Shown: piece by piece, positions 16,084 to 22,749 of the stretch | How positions within the stretch are numbered: position 1 is the stretch's first letter | Layout: each line of letters begins with the position of its first letter | NCBI GenBank assembly: GCA_002256385.1 | Contig: NKJD01000004.1 | Span: 39,496-103,495 of the forward strand | From: Flavobacterium sp. BFFFF2 | Lineage (GTDB): Bacteria > Bacteroidota > Bacteroidia > Flavobacteriales > Flavobacteriaceae | Direction: 5' to 3' | DNA: 64,000 bases | The notes under the pieces: generated by a model | Seen by the model: only the letters and a program-made list of their open reading frames with translations | Databases searched by the model: none | Told to the model about the DNA's origin: nothing | Made by a program: the position numbers and the translations under genes

Positions 16084-16126
16084 GTCTGTAAAATTGAAGC
16101 GTAAAGGTATGAATTCGGGAATAGAA

Positions 16127-16178
16127 AATAGAGCAAAGAGAAAAGAGCAAAGAGAAAAGAGAAAAGAAGAAAGAGAAA
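16127..16178 (+). repeat. purine tract of GAGAAAAGAGCAAA units
   Basis: Low-complexity, all-purine-rich run made of overlapping AGAGCAAAGAGAAA units, immediately before the toxin-antitoxin promoter. A complementary pyrimidine version (GGCTCTTTTCTCTTTCTTCG) lies at 17531-17550 on the other side of the module. Confidence 0.6.
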
Positions 16179-16220
16179 AAGTAAACGCAATAGCATTTTC
16201 CGCTTATAAACAAATTTGCT

Positions 16221-16228
16221 TACATTTG
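16221..16228 (+). promoter_or_regulatory. -7 element of the toxin-antitoxin operon
   Basis: TACATTTG matches TAnnTTTG and ends only 4 bases before the antitoxin ATG at 16233. If used, the mRNA would be nearly leaderless. No clear -33 TTG is present. Confidence 0.5.
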
Positions 16229-16232
16229 AACT

Positions 16233-16721
16233 ATGAATACCTATTTAGAGAAATATAAAGGCATACATCCTGGCGTTGTTTTGGCGCGAGAATTAAAGAA
16301 AAGAGCCCTCCACCAAAGGCCTTTTGCCATAGCTGTTGGGGAGCATCCACAAACCCTGAATGCCATTACGAAAGGAAAAAGAAAATTAAACACGGAACTA
16401 GCTTTAAAAATCGAGGAAAAACTTGGTTTGGAAGAAGGTACTTTAGCATTGCTCCAAACATATTTTGATATAAATGAACACAAAAAGAAAATGACCCAGC
16501 GCACACCCAATCTCACTTGTGTAAGAAAATCATTATTCTGGGATACGGACATCAACAAAATCGACTGGGAGAAACAATATAAAGCAGTGATTCAGCGAGT
16601 CTTTGAAAGGGGTAATGACACTGAAAAAAGTGAAATTATTGGTTTTTATGGCCAGAAAAAAATAGCAATAGCTTTAGCGCAAATGAATGCGCCGTACATT
16701 GTTCATAATCAAGATTTTTAA
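16233..16721 (+). CDS. XRE-type antitoxin with a DUF6922-like C-terminal domain
   Basis: 162 residues, cytoplasmic. Residues about 10-68 form a helix-turn-helix of the HigA/VapI kind (HPGVVLARELKKR, then a recognition-helix region around GEHPQTLNAITKGKR and LNTELALKIEEKLG). Residues about 98-150 (LFWDTDINKIDWEKQYKAVI, then RVFERGND and IGFYGQKKI) resemble the DUF6922 module that often accompanies AbiEii-type toxins in Bacteroidota. It lies 21 bases upstream of the nucleotidyltransferase gene in the same operon, so it is the presumed antitoxin and autoregulator. Fusion of an XRE domain with this module is less usual. DUF assignment is from memory. Confidence 0.75.
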   Translation: MNTYLEKYKGIHPGVVLARELKKRALHQRPFAIAVGEHPQTLNAITKGKRKLNTELALKIEEKLGLEEGTLALLQTYFDINEHKKKMTQRTPNLTCVRKSLFWDTDINKIDWEKQYKAVIQRVFERGNDTEKSEIIGFYGQKKIAIALAQMNAPYIVHNQDF

Positions 16722-16742
16722 CCACTTCCGAAAGTAAAAAAG

Positions 16743-17381
16743 ATGTACTTAAATACCGTAAATCACCAGCTGAAGAACGCTTTAACTATTTTAATGAAAG
16801 CAGCCGTGTTCTCCTCATTCAGACTGGTAGGCGGAACGGCATTAAGCTTACAATTAGGACATAGAGAATCGATTGATATTGATTTATTTAGTGATGTTTC
16901 GTATGGTTCCATAGACTTTAATGAGATAGAATATTTTTTGAAAAGAAATTTTGAATATGTTGATTTTTTAAACGTGCCTCCAGCATTTGGACGATCTTAT
17001 TTTATTGGGGAAAGCCCCAACAATTCAATAAAATTAGATGTGTTTTATACGGATGCTTTTATCCAACCATTTATCGAGAAAGAAGGCATCAGAATGGCTA
17101 CTGTCGCCGAAATTATTGCCATGAAACTGGATGTTGTTCAAAGAGTAGGACGAAAAAAAGACTTTTGGGATTTGCATGAGCTTTTGAATGCTTTCACCAT
17201 CAATCAAATGATTGAACTTCACAAACAGCGCTATCCATTTTCCCATGACAGCACGTTGATTATTCAACATTTCACCAATTTCACCCGCGCTGACGATGAT
17301 TTTGACCCCATTTGCTACAAAGGAAAATACTGGGAATTTATAAAAGATGATTTTGAAGACGCCATCAAAAACGGATTTTAA
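16743..17381 (+). CDS. AbiEii-type nucleotidyltransferase toxin
   Basis: 212 residues of the AbiEii/AbiGii (MenT-like) nucleotidyltransferase family, whose members block translation by modifying tRNA and act as toxins or abortive-infection effectors. Key motifs: LVGGTALSLQLGHR (28-41) with the GG-T signature, catalytic acids in IDIDLFS (Asp45, Asp47), a third acid in KLDVFYTD, and the C-terminal EIIAMKLDVVQR and RKKDFWDLHELL typical of the family. It follows the antitoxin by 21 bases. Base use is more AT-rich than the flanking fumarase and htpG genes. The target RNA is unknown. Confidence 0.88.
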   Translation: MYLNTVNHQLKNALTILMKAAVFSSFRLVGGTALSLQLGHRESIDIDLFSDVSYGSIDFNEIEYFLKRNFEYVDFLNVPPAFGRSYFIGESPNNSIKLDVFYTDAFIQPFIEKEGIRMATVAEIIAMKLDVVQRVGRKKDFWDLHELLNAFTINQMIELHKQRYPFSHDSTLIIQHFTNFTRADDDFDPICYKGKYWEFIKDDFEDAIKNGF

Positions 17382-17490
17382 ACCTACCAAAAAATCTGGC
17401 CTCGCCTTAACTAACTGGGAATTGGATCATTTGGGAAACAAAGAGCAAAGAAGCTATTTAATGCCTTACCGTCCAACAAATCATCGAACA

Positions 17491-17521
17491 AAAAAAATCC
17501 CGAACCAACGTCCGGGATTTC
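17491..17521 (+). terminator. terminator between toxin gene and htpG
   Basis: AAATCCCG (17495-17502) pairs with CGGGATTT (17513-17520), with an A run on the left and CTT on the right. It lies between convergent genes and can serve both directions. Confidence 0.7.
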
Positions 17522-17563
17522 TTGTAGCCTCTTTATTCTTGGCTCTTTTCTCTTTCTTCGGGC

Positions 17564-19447
17564 CTAAAGCCTTTCAAAACTGCGTTTCACAAAAGCGGTC
17601 AGCTCTTCGCCTTTAAGCAAACCTTGGCCAATTTTGGCCAAATCAAGGGCTGCTTGAATGTGTTGTTCACGCACGGCTTCGTCAGTGGTTTGCAACAACC
17701 GATTGGCCAAATCTGAATTGGTGTTCACCACCAAATTATACATATCAGGGAAATTGCCCATCGCAAACATGCCGCCGCCACCCGACTGGCTCATTTCTTT
17801 CATGCGGCGCATAAATTCGGGTTGGGTAATGACGAATGGGGCTGCATGGCTATCCAGCGCTTCCATTTGCACGGTATACGTCGATTTTGGCACAATTTTT
17901 TCAATGAACTCTTGCAAGTTTTTGGTTTCCTCTTCGCTTAATTTTGAAGGCAAACTGTCTTCTTTGGCAATCAATTTATCAATGTGATCAGCATCGACAC
18001 GGGCAAAAGTGAGGTTTTCATTTTCACCCTCCAACTTCTGAATCAAGTGCGACACAATCGGACTATCTAACAACAACACCTCGTAGCCTTTTTCGTGGGC
18101 AATGTCAATGTAACTGTGTTGGTTTTCGGCATTTGAAGCATATAACAATACCAATTTGCCGTCTTTGTCGGTTTGCGTGGCCGCAAATTTTTCTTTCAAT
18201 TCATCCAAGGTGTAAAAGTCGCCTTTCACGGTGGGGTACAACATAAAAGCACCCGCCTTTTCAGAGAACTTCGGTTCCGACAACATGCCATATTCGAGTA
18301 CAATTTTAATGTCGTTCCACTTGGCTTCAAAGTCGGCACGGTTGTCGGTAAACAACGACTTAAGCTTGTCGGCTACCTTGCGGGTAATGTAATTGGAAAT
18401 CTTTTTCACGTTGCCATCGGCTTGCAAATACGAGCGCGACACATTCAACGGAATATCGGGTGAATCAATCACGCCGCGCAACATCACCAAAAATTCGGGT
18501 ACAATTCCCTCCACATTATCGGTGACATACACTTGATTTTGGTACAACTGAATCTTGTCTTTTTGCACCTGCAATTGCGCATCAAGCTTAGGAAAATAGA
18601 GAATCCCCGTTAAGTTAAACGGATAATCGACATTCAAATGAATGTTAAAAAGCGGCTCCTCAAACTGCATCGGATACAGTTCGCGGTAAAAACTTTTATA
18701 ATCTTCGTCGCTGAGGTCCGCAGGTTGACGCGTCCAAGCCGGATTCGGGTTGTTGATGACGTTTTCTACCTCTTCATACTCGGTTTTATAATCTTCAGGG
18801 GCATCTTCTGGTTTCGGAAGCGCCACTTTTTTGGTGCCAAATACGATGGGCACCGGCATGAATTTATTGTATTTTTTTAGTAATTCCGAAATTTTCGATT
18901 CCTCCAAAAACTCTTCCGAATCTTCGGCTATGTGCAACACAATTTCCGAACCGCGCTCGGTTTTGTCGTGCGCCACCAACGTAAATTCAGGGCTGCCATC
19001 GCAAGTCCAATGGGCGGCTGGTGCGTCCTGATATGATTTGGTGATGATTTCAACCTTCGAAGCCACCATAAAAGCCGAGTAAAACCCAAGCCCAAAATGG
19101 CCAATAATGCCGCTGTCTTTGGCGCTGTCTTTGTATTTTTCAAGGAACTCTTCGGCCCCCGAAAATGCAATTTGGTTAATGTATTTCTCTACTTCTTCCA
19201 GCGTCATACCCAAACCTTGGTCAATAATGCTCAGGGTTTTGGCCTCCTTGTCAATTTTAATGTGAATTTTCGGATCGCCATATTCCACCTTGGCCTCCCC
19301 AAGACTGGTTAAATGCTTTAATTTCAGCGTGGCATCGGTGGCATTCGACACCAATTCGCGCAAAAAGATTTCGTGGTCGCTGTATAAAAACTTTTTAATG
19401 AGTGGGAAAATGTTTTCGACCGAAACATTAATTTTTCCAGTGGACAT
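17564..19447 (-). CDS. htpG: Hsp90-family chaperone HtpG
   Basis: ATP-dependent cytoplasmic chaperone. Started at ATG 19447 (MSTGKINVSVENIF) it has 627 residues; an ATG nine bases earlier would only add MCS. The N-terminal GHKL ATPase shows ELVSNATDATLK, DQGLGMT and HFGLGFYSAFMV. The middle domain carries NVSRSYLQ with the catalytic arginine region, and the C-terminal dimerisation domain ends in KRSFERL. A feature of Bacteroidota HtpG is the acidic insertion around EDAPEDYKTEYEEVENV. Single gene, with no heat-shock operator visible. Confidence 0.97.
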   Translation of the reverse strand: MSTGKINVSVENIFPLIKKFLYSDHEIFLRELVSNATDATLKLKHLTSLGEAKVEYGDPKIHIKIDKEAKTLSIIDQGLGMTLEEVEKYINQIAFSGAEEFLEKYKDSAKDSGIIGHFGLGFYSAFMVASKVEIITKSYQDAPAAHWTCDGSPEFTLVAHDKTERGSEIVLHIAEDSEEFLEESKISELLKKYNKFMPVPIVFGTKKVALPKPEDAPEDYKTEYEEVENVINNPNPAWTRQPADLSDEDYKSFYRELYPMQFEEPLFNIHLNVDYPFNLTGILYFPKLDAQLQVQKDKIQLYQNQVYVTDNVEGIVPEFLVMLRGVIDSPDIPLNVSRSYLQADGNVKKISNYITRKVADKLKSLFTDNRADFEAKWNDIKIVLEYGMLSEPKFSEKAGAFMLYPTVKGDFYTLDELKEKFAATQTDKDGKLVLLYASNAENQHSYIDIAHEKGYEVLLLDSPIVSHLIQKLEGENENLTFARVDADHIDKLIAKEDSLPSKLSEEETKNLQEFIEKIVPKSTYTVQMEALDSHAAPFVITQPEFMRRMKEMSQSGGGGMFAMGNFPDMYNLVVNTNSDLANRLLQTTDEAVREQHIQAALDLAKIGQGLLKGEELTAFVKRSFERL

Positions 19448-19575
19448 ACTACACAATTTAAGGTTATGCTCCAGCAGCTACAAAACCAATACCAAACCGC
19501 GCTGGCTGACAAATTGACGGATGCACCCCCGCCTATAGCAGACAAGCTGTCATTTAGCAGGCGCTTTTTTCTTTT

Positions 19576-19671
19576 GGGCGCCCCCCGCCCAGGCGGGTCA
19601 GGCTGTCGGGCGTCGCTCTTTTGGCCTAAGGCGCAAAAGGAGCTTCGGCAAGCCCGCCATCCTTGGCGCGA
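19576..19671 (+). repeat. R2 GC-rich intergenic repeat, copy b
   Basis: Starts GGGCGCCCCCCGCCCAGGCGGG, whose CCGCC/GGCGG pair forms a hairpin, then TCAGGCTGTCGGGCGTCGCT, GGCGCAAAAGGAGCTTCGG and CAAGCCCGCCATCCTTGGCG. Over 90% identical by eye to copy d at 24971. Confidence 0.85.
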
Positions 19672-19892
19672 TCTGCCAGTTAACGACGCCATTATTTGTA
19701 AGTGTATGAATGGTGCACACTTCAACGAGCTTGGGTAATTTTGGTTGTTTCATGTATTACCGAGCTATGAAAAGCAGTAGTGTATAAGTAATCCAGACAT
19801 TGATAGTAAACTTTCTTGTATTTGTACGCTTATGTAACAAATTAACAAATAATTAACAAAAAAAAAAAAAACAAGTCAATACCCAATTTAAA

Positions 19893-19900
19893 TATATTTG
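19893..19900 (+). promoter_or_regulatory. possible -7 element for the secreted-protein cluster
   Basis: TATATTTG matches TAnnTTTG. It is 224 bases before the start at 20124, implying a long leader. No -33 TTG is visible, so support is limited. Confidence 0.35.
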
Positions 19901-20123
19901 CAACAATAAAAATAGTAAACAGCTTACAAAAGAGCTTGGCGCGCTCACATGAACCAAACAAAAAGCAGTTGGTTTTTTGGTATACAATAATTATAAATAG
20001 GGCAAGCTGGATTTGAACTGGGTTGTACAGCGGGCCAAACGAACCAAACCCCATAAAAAACTCCCCTTCAGCTAAAGTGGAAAGAAGCTTCGGGGGAGCG
20101 AAATCAAAAAAATTTTAACAAAG

Positions 20124-21458
20124 ATGAAAAAATTTATTTTAACCGCATTATTACTGGTCACTTATGTGTCCTTTTCGCAAGTATCACTCATCCGACAAGA
20201 AGCAGAAACCAAGGGTGTGGTGCTTTTTGATATGGAACGAGCCATTTTAGACAAAGCGGAGCAAATTGAGGCTCGCTTTAACACTTTGAAAACCTATTCT
20301 AAGGAATACAACCTCAAAACCTTAGCTTGTCAGTTGGACTCTGATGACTTCAATTCATTTATCTTTAATTTGAATGTACTAAACGACATTTACACAAATG
20401 ACATCAGTGATGCCTCATCTACTTCGTTTGACTACTTGAAAAGCTACTGGGGGCTCACCGATGCCGACAAAGCAGCCCTTTCTGCTTTGTACGTAAATCA
20501 ATTGAACAAATCGCAATTGCCTTTGGTTTATTTAACGGATGACCAATATAATGACAAATGCAATTTGCAAGAAGTAATAGGCTTATACGTTGCAGATGGG
20601 AAGATTTATAAAACTGCGGTAAAAGACCTATTCCCGTCTTCTGTGGAGCAATCAGGCAACGAAGTGTTTTTAAATTTGGCTTTGGCAAGTATTTATAATC
20701 GAATTTCTTCGCCATCCGACCACGCAGCAATTGACTATGTTTCATTAAACGCCACAGACAATATTTATGTAGGATGTATTAAAAACGCATGGAGCAGTTT
20801 TGTGACTGATTTTGTCAATTCAAAAGGAGCTACTATCGGCATGGGAACTTTTTCGTATGTTTGTGATGGGTGTACTACGCTTTCATTGTGGAAAAGCGAT
20901 GATCAATTAGCGGCACAGAAATTGAGTGATGGTTATGCGAAATGTGTATTAAACGCGGAGAAAAAAGCGTCATGGAAAGCAATGATAGATACATTTTCAA
21001 ATTCATTAAACGCAGAGTTACAATCTGTATGTCCTAGCAACATTGATTTAAACACTTTCAAGAGAGGAATATTAGATGGAACTTATACAGTGCCGGCAAA
21101 TACAGTTTCAAAAATAGAGCAATTAGCATTGCCATTAAAAAACTATGCAAATTCATTTATTGTCGATAACAATTTAGTTCTTGAAAATGGGGAAGATTCA
21201 GTTATTTATGCTGGTTTTCCGCCAAACATTCCCATTGAAACTTATGATCTAACTGCAGCAGAAATTGCTGGTTGCGTTATTGGCACTGTTATTGGTGGTT
21301 TTGGATTGCTGAGTGGAATTGCTCACATAAAGGAAAAAGGAATACAGTTTATTTGCAAATGGGTTACTAAAAATTTGATTCGATTTGCTACTCCTCTTGG
21401 GAATATTTTTATGGCTGCAATGTTAGCAGCTTGTTTGTACAATAATTACTACGATTAA
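20124..21458 (+). CDS. secreted protein with two C-terminal hydrophobic segments, unknown
   Basis: 444 residues. A Sec signal peptide (MKKFILTALLLVTYVSFSQ) leads into a long, mainly helical region without known motifs (about 20-370) containing scattered cysteines, including VCDGC. Near the C-terminus lie a glycine-rich hydrophobic segment (GCVIGTVIGGFGLLSGI, about 384-400) and a second one (LGNIFMAAMLAACLYN, about 426-441) separated by a basic linker. This resembles a pore-forming or membrane-inserting hairpin, but no family is recognised. Two tiny membrane protein genes follow within 20 bases and a third after a terminator. An antibacterial effector with immunity proteins is one possible reading; it is not demonstrated. 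Confidence 0.7.
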   Translation: MKKFILTALLLVTYVSFSQVSLIRQEAETKGVVLFDMERAILDKAEQIEARFNTLKTYSKEYNLKTLACQLDSDDFNSFIFNLNVLNDIYTNDISDASSTSFDYLKSYWGLTDADKAALSALYVNQLNKSQLPLVYLTDDQYNDKCNLQEVIGLYVADGKIYKTAVKDLFPSSVEQSGNEVFLNLALASIYNRISSPSDHAAIDYVSLNATDNIYVGCIKNAWSSFVTDFVNSKGATIGMGTFSYVCDGCTTLSLWKSDDQLAAQKLSDGYAKCVLNAEKKASWKAMIDTFSNSLNAELQSVCPSNIDLNTFKRGILDGTYTVPANTVSKIEQLALPLKNYANSFIVDNNLVLENGEDSVIYAGFPPNIPIETYDLTAAEIAGCVIGTVIGGFGLLSGIAHIKEKGIQFICKWVTKNLIRFATPLGNIFMAAMLAACLYNNYYD

Positions 21459-21461
21459 ATT

Positions 21462-21665
21462 ATGAAAACTTTGTCTACGTATGTCGTTTTTTTGATTATT
21501 GCGTCAAAATTTGGATACATGATTTGCCAAGCATTTTTTAAAGTAAAAAATGATAATTTAGAACTTCTTATTGAACTCGCTTACTTGTTGGTAGCAGTTT
21601 ATATAATATACGATAACAAATACTTAAGAAAAGAAAACATAAAATTAAAGAATGAGGAAAAGTAA
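21462..21665 (+). CDS. small two-helix membrane protein
   Basis: 67 residues starting 3 bases after the stop of the secreted protein. Two hydrophobic helices (TYVVFLIIASKFGYMICQAF and LIELAYLLVAVYIIY) are joined by a short charged loop and followed by a lysine-rich tail. It has the same length and layout as the protein at 22069. Probably translated with the gene upstream. Function unknown; immunity or anchoring protein is a guess from position. Confidence 0.6.
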   Translation: MKTLSTYVVFLIIASKFGYMICQAFFKVKNDNLELLIELAYLLVAVYIIYDNKYLRKENIKLKNEEK

Positions 21666-21674
21666 TTTATTGCT

Positions 21675-21860
21675 ATGATTACCGCTGTCGATATCATCAT
21701 ATTCCCTGTTGTTTTTTTATCTGGTATTTTTGTTTCTGTCTATTTAGTAAACGGAAACAAAAACAGAAGATTGCCGCTAATTTTAATTGGTGTCTTAGGT
21801 TGGTTTTATGTTGCCTTTCATTTTACAGAAAAAGCAGCTCGAAAATACTTGAAAAAATAA
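21675..21860 (+). CDS. small two-helix membrane protein
   Basis: 61 residues with two hydrophobic helices (IIIFPVVFLSGIFVSVYLV and LILIGVLGWFYVAFHF), a basic loop NGNKNRR between them and a basic tail. It starts 9 bases after the preceding small gene and is the last gene before the hairpin at 21869. No recognised family. Confidence 0.55.
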   Translation: MITAVDIIIFPVVFLSGIFVSVYLVNGNKNRRLPLILIGVLGWFYVAFHFTEKAARKYLKK

Positions 21861-21868
21861 ACAAATGA

Positions 21869-21904
21869 GGCTGCTGGAAACGGCAGCCGCATTGTGTTTT
21901 TACA
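21869..21904 (+). terminator. terminator of the secreted-protein cluster
   Basis: GGCTGC (21869-21874) pairs with GCAGCC (21883-21888), followed after a short gap by TTGTGTTTTT. Positioned 8 bases after the stop at 21860. Confidence 0.7.
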
Positions 21905-22068
21905 TTTTTATCAACTATGCGATCTAGATTACATAGCACTAATTTTTTTTAGCTATGTGTGTTTTCAATTGATATGCTTATTTATTTTTATCTTAACTAT
22001 TTAAAAACCAAAAACAAGTCGTCATAAAAAGCAAGTCAAATAATGTCTAAAATATGGAAGATTGACCC

Positions 22069-22272
22069 ATGAAAGAAAAAGTTCTAAGCATCCTTTTTGT
22101 CGTTGTTTTTCTAATTTACTTGGTGGCAAGGATATTACACCATTACTATCAAATTCGATATCAAAAAGAATATTGGATTATTGAAGAAATCGATGATTCT
22201 TGCGTTACTTTCATGTTTTTATTCTTGGCAATAAAGTATGTTCTTGATAAAAAGAAAAGAGTAAATAGGTAG
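22069..22272 (+). CDS. small two-helix membrane protein
   Basis: 67 residues: helix one VLSILFVVVFLIYLVARIL, an acidic loop YWIIEEIDDS, helix two CVTFMFLFLAIKYVL, and a basic tail KKKRVNR. The layout and length match the protein at 21462, although identity is low; they may be diverged copies. It lies about 200 bases beyond the first terminator and has its own downstream terminator. Confidence 0.5.
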   Translation: MKEKVLSILFVVVFLIYLVARILHHYYQIRYQKEYWIIEEIDDSCVTFMFLFLAIKYVLDKKKRVNR

Positions 22273-22378
22273 TGTAATGGATTGGTTTTCTTTGTGCTAT
22301 TCCTTAGATTGAAAGAACAAAGGGATTTTAACAAAGTCAATGAGCAAACCACCATCACGGTCAAAGAGTAACTCAAAT

Positions 22379-22408
22379 AGGCTGTCTTCAATAGGCAGCC
22401 TTTTTCTT
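22379..22408 (+). terminator. intrinsic terminator
   Basis: AGGCTG and CAGCCT form a 6-bp stem over an 11-base loop, followed by TTTTTCTTT. The stem sequence is close to that of the terminator at 21869, about 510 bases upstream. Confidence 0.7.
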
Positions 22409-22586
22409 TATATCTTTTCAAGATTAACTACACATAATGGTAGGACATTTTACCATTCTCCCAACAGCAATTTAGATCCAGTTAAATAACACTGGTTCTT
22501 GCAGCGGAACGGATAAAAAACCGAGGTATTTAAAAATGCGCTTCAAAACAAGCCCGACGCAGCCGCCATTCAAATGGTTATTCATT

Positions 22587-22617
22587 CTTCGGCAAGCCCG
22601 CCATCCTTGGCGCGATC
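22587..22617 (+). repeat. R2 GC-rich repeat, copy c (3' fragment only)
   Basis: CTTCGGCAAGCCCGCCATCC followed by TTGGCGCGATC, identical to the last third of copy b. The first two thirds are missing. Confidence 0.75.
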
Positions 22618-22697
22618 CCTATTATTACCATTAAAATCCACCCAGTGTAGAAGCCTAAAATTTTACATTTCGTTAACATTTGTTATCTTATTTATAA

Positions 22698-22729
22698 TTT
22701 GTCTAAATAAAAATAAGCTATTATTTTTG
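22698..22729 (+). promoter_or_regulatory. promoter of the TonB-dependent receptor
   Basis: TTTG (22698-22701), 20-base spacer, TATTTTTG (22722-22729): a full Bacteroidota promoter, ending 20 bases before the ATG. No Fur-box-like palindrome is evident. Confidence 0.75.
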
Positions 22730-22749
22730 CACCCAAATTAAAAATAATC

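Larger units (their letters stand above)
19448..20123. other. intergenic stretch: R2 repeat, possible promoter and long leader
   Basis: 676 bases between divergent genes. Holds R2 copy b (19576-19671), an A13 run (19858-19871), a TATATTTG element at 19893 and a leader of about 220 bases. The leader contains the inverted repeat CTCCCC / GGGGGAG (20063-20098) before the gene at 20124. No htpG promoter stands out. Confidence 0.6.
22273..22749. other. intergenic stretch with terminator, R2 fragment and receptor promoter
   Basis: 477 bases: the terminator at 22379, about 170 bases without recognised content, the R2 fragment at 22587, then the strong promoter of the TonB-dependent receptor. Confidence 0.65.
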
